Below, one piece after another: positions 10,543-21,400 of a stretch of 64,000 nt of DNA. The translations under genes were made by a program, and so were the position numbers. The stretch comes from Leucaena leucocephala. Taxonomy: Eukaryota; Streptophyta; Magnoliopsida; Fabales; Fabaceae. Location of the stretch: positions 15,175,001-15,239,000 of the forward strand of contig CM073562.1 in the NCBI GenBank assembly GCA_037074615.1. Reading direction: 5' to 3'. The stretch's first letter is position 1; each line of letters opens with the position of its first letter. The notes below the pieces were generated by a model, which was given only the letters and a program-made list of their open reading frames with translations, searched no databases and was not told the DNA's origin.

Positions 10543-13005
10543 TTAACAAGAGGCTTTATTGTCCAAGCCATTAAGAAAACTTTCCTTCCTGTGCATAGAA
10601 TTTTCTGCATCACTAAGGTTGGATCTAGCCAATTTAATGTTATTGATAAGAGATTCTGCAGCACTACTCAAACCTTTCCTCCCAACCAAACTCACCCCTA
10701 AGTTGTTCAACATTGTTACCCTGTTCTCATCTCCCTTGATCTTACTTAATTCAACAACCCGCTTCTTTGAAACCAAGGCGTAAAGACAAACGCAGCTAGA
10801 TTCTGAAAATGATCCTCCAAATTTTACCCTTAGTAATGAACTAGAATCAAGATCGTTTATCTTTGGATCAAACAATGCGGAGAAACTCCCAAATGCCAAG
10901 TCAGGTTTCTCAAATAATTTGTTCAAATCATCATTCCCCTCCACAACAGTTCTATTTTGGTCAACTGAAACCGAGAGCCTTTTCTTGGCTGCTCTCAAAA
11001 TGTTTGCAGCCTCTCTCATTCCACTAAGAAATGCGCCGTGCATCGTTGCAGGATACTGTTTGCTAGTAGCCTCTCCTGCAAAGAACACTCTGCCATCTCC
11101 AATGCTCTCCGAAAGGTAATCATAATCATCTCCGGAAGACCCAATAGCAACATAGGAGTATGATCCATATGTGAAATGATCTTTTCCCCACCGAGTACAG
11201 ACAGCTTGAACAGGATCTGGAACGGCAATCCCCTTTGGATGAAAAATACCCCTTAGAATGTCTAGTACCCTTCTCACAGACTCCACTGGCGACATCATTT
11301 CAAACCTAATTGCAGCATCCCCAGCAACGAGAGCAACGAGAAGTGGGCCTCCAGACACTGAAGAGTAACTATAAAATAGAAAAAACTCACCTCTCATACT
11401 CAGGTCTTCAGTCAAATGACCAAATGTATCAATGTTTCCACCCCAGAAATTATATGGGAACAGCATTGCAACCTTATTCAGCAGCCCAAAACCCAATCTA
11501 TGGATTGCATCTTTCTTTCTTTGAGGAAGTTCTGGGACAAACTCTATCGATCCTCTTTTAAGCACTCCTAATGGCACAGTACAAAGGGCCATGTCTCCCT
11601 GGAACTCCTGTCCATCAGCATATATCAATACCCCATCTGTTCCATATTTGACACACTCTACAGTTCTTCCATAGAAAATAGGAAGGTCCTCAGCAAGGGC
11701 ACGAACAAATCTTTCATTGCCCCCAGGAATAAAACAATGATCACCACCCATTTCAAATGGATCATCCTGGTCCCAATAAGCCATTGACAAATTAGACATT
11801 AAAGTAGCATTTGCGTATTCCAAATTTGCGAGATGCCAATTTAAAAGCATACGCTCTTGCGGGTCCTCAGCAACCTTGTAAGCACGCCGAAAAGCTTCAA
11901 GTGCAGTCCCTAATGAAACATCCACTGATTTAACTTCCTCTATCATCGCCTGCCTAAGCTTACAAACTCTTTCTAACAACTTATTAAACGAAACCTCTAT
12001 ACTAGAATCAATCTCAGAATCCACAGCTTTCCCATCAGGTAAATACAGAGGACATATGTCTCTCACCTTGTGTAGAGGCAACCCCAATTGCCTTGCAAGA
12101 ACACCCAGCGGGTTACCATTTATACCTGTGAGTACACTTCCACCAAGGTCTGCTGCAGCTACAACACCATCACCCTTCATCTTCTTCGTCTTCACACGTC
12201 CACCTGGGCGGTTCCTACCTTCTAAGACCACAACCTTGAATCCCATGAACACCAATTGTCTTGCTGCAACCAACCCTGCAAGCCCTGCACCAACGATTAT
12301 CACATTACCCTTCTCCACCCCATCAAAAGACCTCAACTTTGCTTCTTTAATAGCCGGAGCAAGCCCAAAGTTGATGTAACCATGCTCCAAGAGAAAGCGA
12401 TAAGCCGAGTCAACTAGCCCTTTGTGCTCTAACCGAATAGACTGGAGGGCGTGATCATGGGTCAACCAAACCAACACATTAGTTCTCCACCGAGCCAGAA
12501 TATGGTTCCGGATAACGATGTAGTTCGCTTGCTCCGTCCCACCAATAGTGGAGACCACATTGGCTTCGATTTCTTCCTCCGTGAGAGAGTCCACCGGGAA
12601 GCCCACGGAGATTGCGATTAGTGCTTCAACGTCGCAATCTTTCGCACCATCAGATCGCCGGTTCCGAGAGAGTGACGTGTTTCCGACGAATTCAGTGAAG
12701 AACTTCTTCCTCCGCCTACGCTTCCTGGCTGGGGGCTCGGGCTCCGCCGGGGATGGTGCGCTTCGGTTACTATTTTGGAGCGGTTCGTCAATGGGGTTTT
12801 CAGGAACGGGGTCAGAAGAGTCGTCAAGAGCCTCCGATGTCGTTTCTTTGGGCAAAGACTGGTCTTCTTCCGGTGAATTTTGAAGATCGAGAAGCGGGGT
12901 CTCAGAGGGGACAGGGGACAGAACGATGTCATTTTCCGGTGAAGATTCATCGGAAGCGTTTGGATTATCGAGTTGCTCTTGAGGAGGGTCCGCCGTCGAA
13001 TCCAT
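10543..13005 (-). CDS. LDL1: LSD1-type lysine-specific histone demethylase (LDL1-like)
   Basis: Single-exon gene of 820 aa. FAD-dependent amine oxidase expected to remove mono- and dimethyl marks from histone H3 lysine 4 in the nucleus; Arabidopsis LDL1 (844 aa) acts with LDL2 and FLD to repress FLC and FWA. Visible parts: acidic, proline-rich disordered N-terminus (1-93); basic cluster RKRRRRKK at 94-101, likely a nuclear localisation signal; SWIRM domain about 132-222; FAD-binding GAGLAGLVAARQ at 239-250; LEGRNRPGGR at 261-270; GFGLLNKV at 505-512, where K511 aligns with the catalytic Lys661 of human LSD1; and FAD motif FAGEATSKQYPATMHGA at 642-658. The CoREST-binding tower insert of animal LSD1 is absent, as in plants. 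The start MDSTADPP opens the frame. No lesions. Confidence 0.96.
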   Translation of the reverse strand: MDSTADPPQEQLDNPNASDESSPENDIVLSPVPSETPLLDLQNSPEEDQSLPKETTSEALDDSSDPVPENPIDEPLQNSNRSAPSPAEPEPPARKRRRRKKFFTEFVGNTSLSRNRRSDGAKDCDVEALIAISVGFPVDSLTEEEIEANVVSTIGGTEQANYIVIRNHILARWRTNVLVWLTHDHALQSIRLEHKGLVDSAYRFLLEHGYINFGLAPAIKEAKLRSFDGVEKGNVIIVGAGLAGLVAARQLVFMGFKVVVLEGRNRPGGRVKTKKMKGDGVVAAADLGGSVLTGINGNPLGVLARQLGLPLHKVRDICPLYLPDGKAVDSEIDSSIEVSFNKLLERVCKLRQAMIEEVKSVDVSLGTALEAFRRAYKVAEDPQERMLLNWHLANLEYANATLMSNLSMAYWDQDDPFEMGGDHCFIPGGNERFVRALAEDLPIFYGRTVECVKYGTDGVLIYADGQEFQGDMALCTVPLGVLKRGSIEFVPELPQRKKDAIHRLGFGLLNKVAMLFPYNFWGGNIDTFGHLTEDLSMRGEFFLFYSYSSVSGGPLLVALVAGDAAIRFEMMSPVESVRRVLDILRGIFHPKGIAVPDPVQAVCTRWGKDHFTYGSYSYVAIGSSGDDYDYLSESIGDGRVFFAGEATSKQYPATMHGAFLSGMREAANILRAAKKRLSVSVDQNRTVVEGNDDLNKLFEKPDLAFGSFSALFDPKINDLDSSSLLRVKFGGSFSESSCVCLYALVSKKRVVELSKIKGDENRVTMLNNLGVSLVGRKGLSSAAESLINNIKLARSNLSDAENSMHRKESFLNGLDNKASC

Positions 13006-15069
13006 TGAGTGCTTTTGTCCTTGAATCCTATGTTCTTCGCTCTGTTTTTAGTCCGTTCTGTTCTCAACTTCTCGATATCTCACTCACTCGAACTCAAACT
13101 CGAAAATAAAACAAAACAATGTCTTCCCATTTTAATAAAACGATTTTACTGATACCTATATTTTTTTAATTTTTAATTTTAATTTATTACCTACAATTTT
13201 TATCTTTTTATTAATTTTTATAATTTAATTTTATTAACATTTTTAATTTATAAAAATAAATTAAGTGGTCAATTAAAAGTTTATGACCAGGCTTATATTC
13301 AGTTTAACTTGACCTAACTTATTTTAAAAAAATATATAAACTTAAACATATATAAAAATCTATTTCTTGTTAAAAGATAATACTCTGACTTTCTAAAAAA
13401 TTTATTAAACCTATCGGCTAAATCTATTATTAAAATATATTTAAATATAAAAATATCAAGAATAGATGTTCAACTTCAACTAAATGAATATAATATAATA
13501 TTTTATTGGTAATTTTATTTTTATCTTATAAATTGAAACAATCCCTATGAACAATAACACTAAATTGTATTCAGGCCGCTCACACTCACGCCCAGATCTG
13601 AAACCTTATACTTTACTTGGTTTAAGAAAAGGGAGCGTTTCAAAGGTTAACTTAAAAGATTGTAGTGGAGGATAAGAAATATAAATAGAAAAAAAGAGAA
13701 AATACTTCTTATTTACTTTAAGAGGTAAAGGGAGAGGAATTTATTATTAATTAATAATTATATTCTTATTATTTTATTTAAATTTTTTATTATTATTTTG
13801 ACCCAATTCGATTTTTGATGCTATAGGCATGAATGATTTTGCTAATTCTTGAAATTTTATCCTAAAAAACTATTATACGCATTAACTTTGTTTCTCCGAG
13901 CTTTATTAGTATACACTCTGAGAGGAAGAGAATCGAAGAAAGCCCTCGCCATCTCTTGTTCTCTAAACTATCTCCTGTTAAGGCTTTATTATTACACACA
14001 CTCTTAGACTTGACTATTATTTTTCTCTTTGAACATTTATAGATTCTCTCCTTGCCTTCCACTGCTCTTTTTCTCCCTAGATCTACCCTTCCTAGAAGCC
14101 ATATTCTTTCATAATTGTCAGAAGCCATTCCGATTCTTTCATAATTGTCATAAAACTCCACTCTCCAATGCTTCCTTATTCTTCAGGAACCACATTTCTA
14201 TTCACTTTCCCGGTCCAAAAAAACTTTTCTATAGAGCTATTTTTATTGTCTCTATAGAAATTAGGTACTCTCATCATTTTTTGATTGCTTTCTTTATTTT
14301 GTTGTATTTCTCTTAAACTTTTTTAAAAAAGGATAAAGATTAAGCTTTTCTGAGTGAGGGGGAGAGAGAGAGCTTCAGGAGAGTAGGAGTAAGAGCGGAG
14401 TGTCCATGGAAGTCAGGGTTAAGCCCGTCGCTGGCCTCGCCGCAATGCATGGTCTTAATAAAAAATGAACATGGGGATAACACTAGAATATTTAAAAGTT
14501 ATTCTAAGTAGTTTTATCAAAAATTCTTTAAAATAATATTTTCCTTCCCCTTCTCATCATTTTCTGAACTAAAGATGATTTTCACTCCCTTACCCTACCC
14601 TCCACCCCCCAACAATGCCTTCATGTTAATTGTACTCACGCCGCTGACACTCCCGCTCTGACTCTGCCTACGCCATCGGCCCGTCGCTCACTTTGCTCAG
14701 GTTGGTCTTCGTCTCTACGGCATCGCCCACGTCTCTCAAGTCTGCACTCGCCGTCGCTCACTCTCCATATCCCCCGGACGCTGCTCTGCCTTCGCCGTCA
14801 CTCACGCTGCCTGTCTTCTCTTTCTCGGGTTTTTTTATAATCCCCCCGATATAACCCTAGCAAGCCAAAAGCCAGCGCAAATCCCAGTTTGCGTAAGTCC
14901 CGAGTTCCCCCCCCCCCCCCCCCCCCCCAAAAAAAAACTCAGCGGGTAACACGGGTTTCTGAGCGAGCGCCTTCGTAACTAAGTCTCGTTTAGAAGTTGA
15001 GTTTCTAGTAGTTTCTAAAGCTCCCAGTCTCAGTGAGTGACAGCGTAACTTAGCGAACCCTGCAAAGCA
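13006..15069. other. intergenic: AT-rich DNA, then a GC-richer pyrimidine-biased island
   Basis: The left part is the promoter and leader of the LDL1-like gene. From 13.1 to 14.3 kb the DNA is AT-rich. A short direct repeat with attctttcataattgtca occurs at about 14103 and 14132. At 14.35-14.46 kb there is a GA-rich block followed by a short open stretch that I do not recognise. From 14.58 to 14.85 kb composition changes to C-rich, with recurring 'cgtcgctcac'-type words. A run of about 21 C followed by 9 A lies at 14908-14937. The last about 130 bp probably include the leader of the former TTC4-like gene. Confidence 0.4.
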
Positions 15070-16283
15070 ATGACGGCGCTATGGATGGAAAAGGGTTATG
15101 AGCCCTTGACCGAAAGCGAGAAAGCAGACCTTGATGCTATTGCTGCACTGAAAGAGTCCCCTGCTATTGAACTCAAGGTTTCTCTTTCGCTCTTTAACTA
15201 GTCCCCTGCTATTGAACTCAATGTTTCTCTTTCGCACTGTATTCTCTTTCATCCGCTGTGTATAGAATTTTTCATCGGTTCTCCATTATTGCCAGTGACC
15301 CTTTGCATTCCTTTAGAGGTTAATTCGACAGATTCTATTTTTTTCTTCTTTTGTTGTCGAGTGGCACCATAGATGCTTAACCTAGTTGCGTAAGGCTGCT
15401 GACTTTGTCGAGACCCATATAAGTTTGAATTTTGTTTTGCAGTTTCCATGAATGGTAGGACTGGGTGTGTCAAATTGTCAATCTTCTTTAATTCCATTGA
15501 TGTTGTGCTTGTTCAAGTTTTTTTTTCCTGTATCAACTGTCCAATTAAATTTCGAGATATTGAATGATGGATTTATTTTTGCACAGGAAACGATGTTTTG
15601 ACTTTGGATGCGTAATATTCATATACTTTAGTGTCAATTTATCTTACCTGTTAAGACTGGTTTAAACTTTAGAAGGGAGTACGATTTTTTCATGAGGCAC
15701 ATGTCATCAATAGATGAAAAATTAGTTGTTTCTTTGGAGCTTAGTTTATTATGTGAACTAAGTTCCAGAAAGACATTATACTAGATGGGGTAATCTTGCT
15801 TAGCCTGTTGCATTGTTCATCAAAAAGATGGTATTATCTTGCTCCAAGTTGTTCTGGGTAACAGCCTTGTTTCGTCTTTTCTGTTTTCAATTTTCACTCT
15901 ACCTTTCTAGTTTTCACGATGTCACCCTTCCATTCACTTTTCAGGAAAAAGGGCAATCAATATGTCAAAATGGGTAAAAAAAAAAAACCATTATTTCGAT
16001 GCTATTGAGTGTTACACAAGGGCAATAAAGCAGCGAGTCTTGAGCGCCTCAGAGAGCGCAGTTCTTTTTGCAAACAGAGCACATGTAAATTTGCTGCTAG
16101 GAAATTATAGACGTGCTCTAACAGATGCAGAGGAGGGATTTAAGTTGCCCCCACTCGAATATAAAGGTATTAATGGTTTTATTTGTTCCCTGTACTTCTG
16201 AGCCACTGTCTCAAAGCAATGCCAACCTTGCACAGGCTATTTATAGAGCTGTCAAAGCACCTCTTGTACTTGTATTCGTGTAA
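15070..16283 (+). pseudogene. TTC4-like TPR co-chaperone pseudogene (frameshifted, 3'-truncated)
   Basis: Three exon remnants resemble plant TTC4-type TPR proteins (Hsp90/Hsp70 co-chaperones, as At1g04130). Exon 1, 15070-15177: MTALWMEKGYEPLTESEKAD and on to PAIELK. Exon 2, 15945-16166: EKGNQYVKMGKK, then HYFDAIECYTRAIKQR and ANRAHVNLLLGNYRRALTDA in another frame. Exon 3, from 16236: AIYRAVKAPL, then a stop. The frame change falls at a run of 12 A (about 15976-15987) plus CC, where homologues have about six A; the excess is about 7 nt. The remaining TPR and C-terminal domains, about two thirds of the protein, are missing. Introns remain, so this is a duplicated, not retroposed, copy. A homopolymer error could explain the frameshift but not the truncation. 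Confidence 0.8.
15155..15237 (+). repeat. 45-bp tandem duplication across the exon 1 / intron 1 boundary of the TPR pseudogene
   Basis: The last 23 nt of exon 1 plus the start of intron 1 (15155-15199) recur at 15200-15237. The second copy has a changed donor (aatgtttct instead of aaggtttct), so the first copy keeps the usable splice site. Confidence 0.85.
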
Positions 16284-18473
16284 TTACTATAGTTATGTTT
16301 TGTTACATGTTGTCTTATTAGTTGATTAAATATTTTTTATAATTTAAATTGAGTTAATTTTTAATTTTAAACTGATTAATGTTATGAAAAATTTATTTGA
16401 AGTTTTCTAAAATGCAATCCACAAAAAGACATGTGTAAGGAGGTTTATTAATGGATATGTTATAAAGGCCTATAATGTAGCCTTTTAATAGAATTAGGAA
16501 AAAAAAGGATTTTTTAATAAGTTTCAGGCTAGATTAGACATTTGTATGTGTCATATTTATTTTAGAAAAATAGCTTATAACAGGTTATAGGTTAGATTTA
16601 TATAGAATTATTACTTATAGGTCTAGCCTATTAAGGCCAAGATTAAGTCTGACATGTTTCCATACCTACTTATACATAAGCTATCAAGGAAAAGTTAAAT
16701 AATTTAATAAAAAGATAAAAATGTATATATACTAAATTAAAAATTGAAAATGTATAGGTGATTTTACACTGATTTTCCATTTAATAAAAAATATAAAATT
16801 TATAACAATTTGTATTATTGTTAGACTATAAATAATACAACTTATAATCGAATCCTATATCTAATTATATAAAGTTGAAAAATAGTGGATATTATTCATG
16901 ACTTTCTATAAATATTAAATTATATATTTATACATTCCACAATGGTCATACCAAAATTAAGTTAACATGTTCAATGCTGGTGAATTCTTGAAGGGGTAGA
17001 TCATGTTTGGTAGAAATGAAAACAATTAAAAAAATATGTAAAGAGAATCAAGATAATCACACCTATGTTTAGGTGGCCACTAATAAATTTCATTACTTTT
17101 TTTGTATACAAGTTTAAGTGAGTTGGGTTTTAAGAACTTACTACTGATCTTATGAGTTATAAGTTAATTTTTTATAAATTAGACATTTTTGTTGGCATAA
17201 ATTTCTATCACTTTGTTCTTCTTGGAAATATGAGCAACAAATTTTTCCCAGCACAGCATAAATGGAAAGTAATTCTTCACCATGAAAGGTTACCAAAAAG
17301 ATTTTGTTTGTCTTCAATTAATACTTAAAGGTGAGAGGCAACTTAGTCTTTTTCATTTGAATTGTTTTCAATCTTTATAAAATATTTTGTTTCTATTCTT
17401 ATGCACATTGGACAAGATTATTATCTTCATTATATTCTAGCTTCATTCCATTAAAAATCTTTCTACTAAAACCAAAGAGGGCCTTAATCTTGGAAAATCT
17501 TTTGACCAAAAAAAAAAAAGACTCTTTGGGTCATTCAATTTGTTTCCCTCTAGCTGAAAATAAATAAATAAATAAAAATTTATGGTTCAAATTCAATATC
17601 TTATGCTTAATTGTCATAATTCCTTCCTCTAAAATTGATAGAGTACTATTCTTTTTAAAGGACTATTTGAGGCTTTTGAAAAAGATTTGATTAAGAGAAT
17701 TGAATGGATATGCATGTTATAGTAACACTAATTTTTTTTCCCTCTTAATCTTTTAAACTTAAGTTTATTTATATCCATTGCAACTAATTATCTAATCTAA
17801 TGACAATAATTCGACCTGTTTTTTTTTTTTCACTTCTTCATTTACTTAAATATGTGTCATAATTATATTTATGATAAATTTTAATAGTTAAAAATTGATT
17901 AAAAAATTAGTTAAAATGGATATTAATAAATATAGGTAAGTTTTATCTTTTTGTTTTTTTAATATCCACCTACCATATTCTTTTCATAAAGGCTTAATAG
18001 CAGAACACTTTACCTTGTCCCTGTATTGTCACAATTCGAAATCATATGATATGAATAATGCTATTGGTTACCATGACTGATTTTATTTATTGATATTATA
18101 GTCAGTATAAATTTAATAATAAAAATCTAAGAAAAATATCTAATTATATTGTCAAATAATCCCTCCACAGTAAACTTGCTACTATAAACCAATATAATCA
18201 CAAACTAAGAAATGACGATTACTTCCCGCTTAACGGTGGCAGTCGGATACATATTGGTAGATGAATACATTAAAATAACCTTTGATGTTTATTTATCAGT
18301 CAGCGCGTGCGTGTGAGCGCTATATATATATACATATCATGGGGATAGATTTGTACAAGGATGTGATTGTAATAGACTGGAAAATAAGTTGCTGCTCATA
18401 GCAGCTCAGAAAAAGAAAGGAAAAATGATTAAGATATAATATCATGATCATGTTGCAAGTCCTGGTGAGAGAA
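16284..18473. other. AT-rich intergenic DNA, no gene
   Basis: No reading frame or RNA gene is supported. The DNA is strongly AT-biased with many short A and T runs. The right end, up to 18473, contains the probable 3'UTR of the leftward aspartic protease gene. Confidence 0.45.
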
Positions 18474-21400
18474 TCAGAGCATGCTGTTGACTACGAAATT
18501 CTGTGACTTTCTCAATCTTCTTGGCACTACACAGGCTGCTCCCTCCCAACCGATCCTGTGGTTCACATTGTCGTATACTACCAAATAGCCTCTCAATGAT
18601 ATGTCTGCAAAAGTCAAAAGCATGGTGGCATTAGACACGTGGGTACTCACTATAGTAATCTAGTTTCCCAAGTACTAGTAGTTAGAAACCATATATACTC
18701 CATTAGTCTTTAATATAATATAAGACATATTTAACTAATTTAATTAGATTAATATAATTAACTTAGTTAATATGTTATTTTTTCTTTAAAAACTCTAATA
18801 ATCTTCTTTAAATCTTTCTCTCATTCTCTTACTTGATTAATATTAAGAGAATATTAATAAGTATAATTTAGAAAAAAATTAATAAATAAAGGTAATATAT
18901 CTTATGTTTAGGACCAACTAAAATCAACTCCATAATGAAGTCCTATATTAAGGATTGAAAGAATATATTATTTGACTAAAGGAAGTACATTACATAAGGT
19001 TCTTATCAGGTAGGGTCTAAGGATGGACAGATATACAAAGCCTTATCTCTACAAGAAGAAAAACTATTTCTAAGATTTGAACTTGTGATCTCTAGGTCAT
19101 ATGGAGGCAACCTTACTATTGCTCTGGAACTCACCCTCTATGAATATTACTCCCTTCGGTCCAAAATATGAGGTTTTATATTTAGGACTAGAGAGTGAGT
19201 ATAAGACTATGAGATATATTGCAGATGTTATTTTGAACATAAATAAGCTTTCATGTATTCCTGAAAGGTGTACCTCCAAGTATAATTGAAGATCCATCAT
19301 GAACATCGGAGCCATCAAGTATAGCCAAGCACACATTCCCTTTGTTCTGCAGCATATAGAAGTTTGTTAGAAGAACTAGCATTAACACAATGGTTGGAGC
19401 TTAAGTTAACATATACTTACGCTTATAATCAAATAACCCTCAGGATGTATATGAAACAAAGTGGACAAAATCCACCATTTGCTTCCAAATTTAAGTGTCA
19501 GAGTCTTGAATATATGATTGACTTCTTTGACGGATCTGCATGCATATAACATAAAATATAGAGCAGTATGTTACCGTGATTGATGTTGCTCTAAGTAAGG
19601 TGAGTAAAACTAAAGCAAAGAAAATAATACTCTCTTCAGTCCTAAATATAATACTTCAATCCACTTAGTTTTCCAAATATATGTATTTTTTTTCTAAACT
19701 CTTCCCATTGACTATATATATTAAGGGGTTTTTCCATGAAGGGAGCGGTTTTTAATACGAATGATTAAAAGGGATCCTTTAGGTTAGGGAAACCAACATA
19801 CATTCTTTACAAATAACTAACTATTTATTAATTTCTATAAATTAATTACCTAATTCCTATGTTTAGAATTAGAGAAAGTATTTATTTTTTTCAAGAGGTA
19901 TTTTAAACAAAAATTAAAGCAAGCATAGTCTTGGAAAAACAAAAATAAAGAACTCCATGTGTCTGTTATTTTTTATTTTTCTTTAAATTTTGAAATTTCA
20001 AATGGATATCGGATTGGGACATATACATTGAAGATGGAGGGTAGCCTTGAGTAGAAGTGGATTTTTAACCTGAGTAAATAATTAGTGCTTGGATAAATGG
20101 CTAAAGGCCCATTCAATAACTGGAGGAGGTAAAGTCAAAATCATCAATTGAATATGAAGAAATTGAGATACTAAATTTACATCTTTGCTTTTTCTAAATC
20201 AAGTTGGCATGATGACATAGATACGTAAATAAAAATGCAGAAGTCAAGATTGAGAACAGAGAAACTATGTAGAAAGTACGACACAGAACATATGGAGGAA
20301 GAATGACTCGAAAGAGAGTTCTGGCAAAAGAAATTAAATAATAAGACAACTTGAAGCTAATCCAGATGATTTCTCATACCTGACCACAAAATTAGGTCGC
20401 CAGCAAATGGGCAAAGTTGTATCTGAATCATCTCGGACAAGTCCAAACTCAGAAACTTCTTCAAGCTACACAAATATGTAGATAATAATGGAATTCATGG
20501 AATTTAATGGAAGAAGTTTTCATCATTATTCCAGATGGTGTAGAATTGAACTTACAGAAGCAATGAGATTCAAATACGCCTCCTTTGTAAAATATGTATA
20601 AGAACTGCCAGTATCAAAAACAACCTTTCCTACTTTGCTGGGCCCATTTAAACCAAGCATGCTATTTCCATAACGTATTCCTAGAATCTCAGTTTGGTAT
20701 AAATCTCTGTACAGAATATATGGCATGTAGAAGTTAAGAAAATCAAAACAAGGAGTAACAAGTACTTTAAATAAGATGGTAAGAAATGAAAATGCAGGTA
20801 GAGTGCACCACAGATGAAAACATGAAACAAAATCTACAAATACACATTAAGGTGGAGACTATGAAATGATGACAATAAAACAACATCAGAAACCTCTACT
20901 CACGTAGTAAGGGCATTGACCATGGGTGTCCAAGTCATACCCCAATATGGCACAAAATCGTCACCTAAGAACATGTACCCACCACCAGTTTCACGAGTAC
21001 TTAGGCAATGTCCAATCACATTCTTAATAAACCCTTTGCTTGCCAACTGGAAAGGTAGACTGACTTTAGCCCTGCTGAGTCCCATGATCCCGTCTGTTTT
21101 TGCCAAAGTGTTTAAAAGTAAGCCCTCTTGATCATATCCGCACCTTTAAATGGAAATGGTACAATCAGCAGTTTTATGGAATACATATATCCCCCCCCCC
21201 CCCCCCAAAAAAAAAAAACAGAGGGTAACATAAATGAAAATAAATACCCAAGAACTAAATTTAAATTGGCCTTGGATCCATTTGTAGTGACAAGATGAAG
21301 ATGATCTCTAACGAGAACCCCCATGGAAGAGCTATGATCCGCATATTCAATCTCATAGTCACACTGTTGGAAATTGTCATGAATTTCATTCCTCTGATTT

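Noticed and set aside
10559..12883. Several plus-strand frames inside LDL1
   Set aside because: They lie antisense to a well-supported domain-containing protein and have no family resemblance.
12618..13109. Overlapping frames on both strands at the LDL1 5' end
   Set aside because: They are shadows of the GC-richer N-terminal coding region of LDL1.
13862..14316. Two opposing frames of about 95-99 codons
   Set aside because: They are low-complexity chance frames in AT-rich DNA with a short direct repeat; no domain seen.
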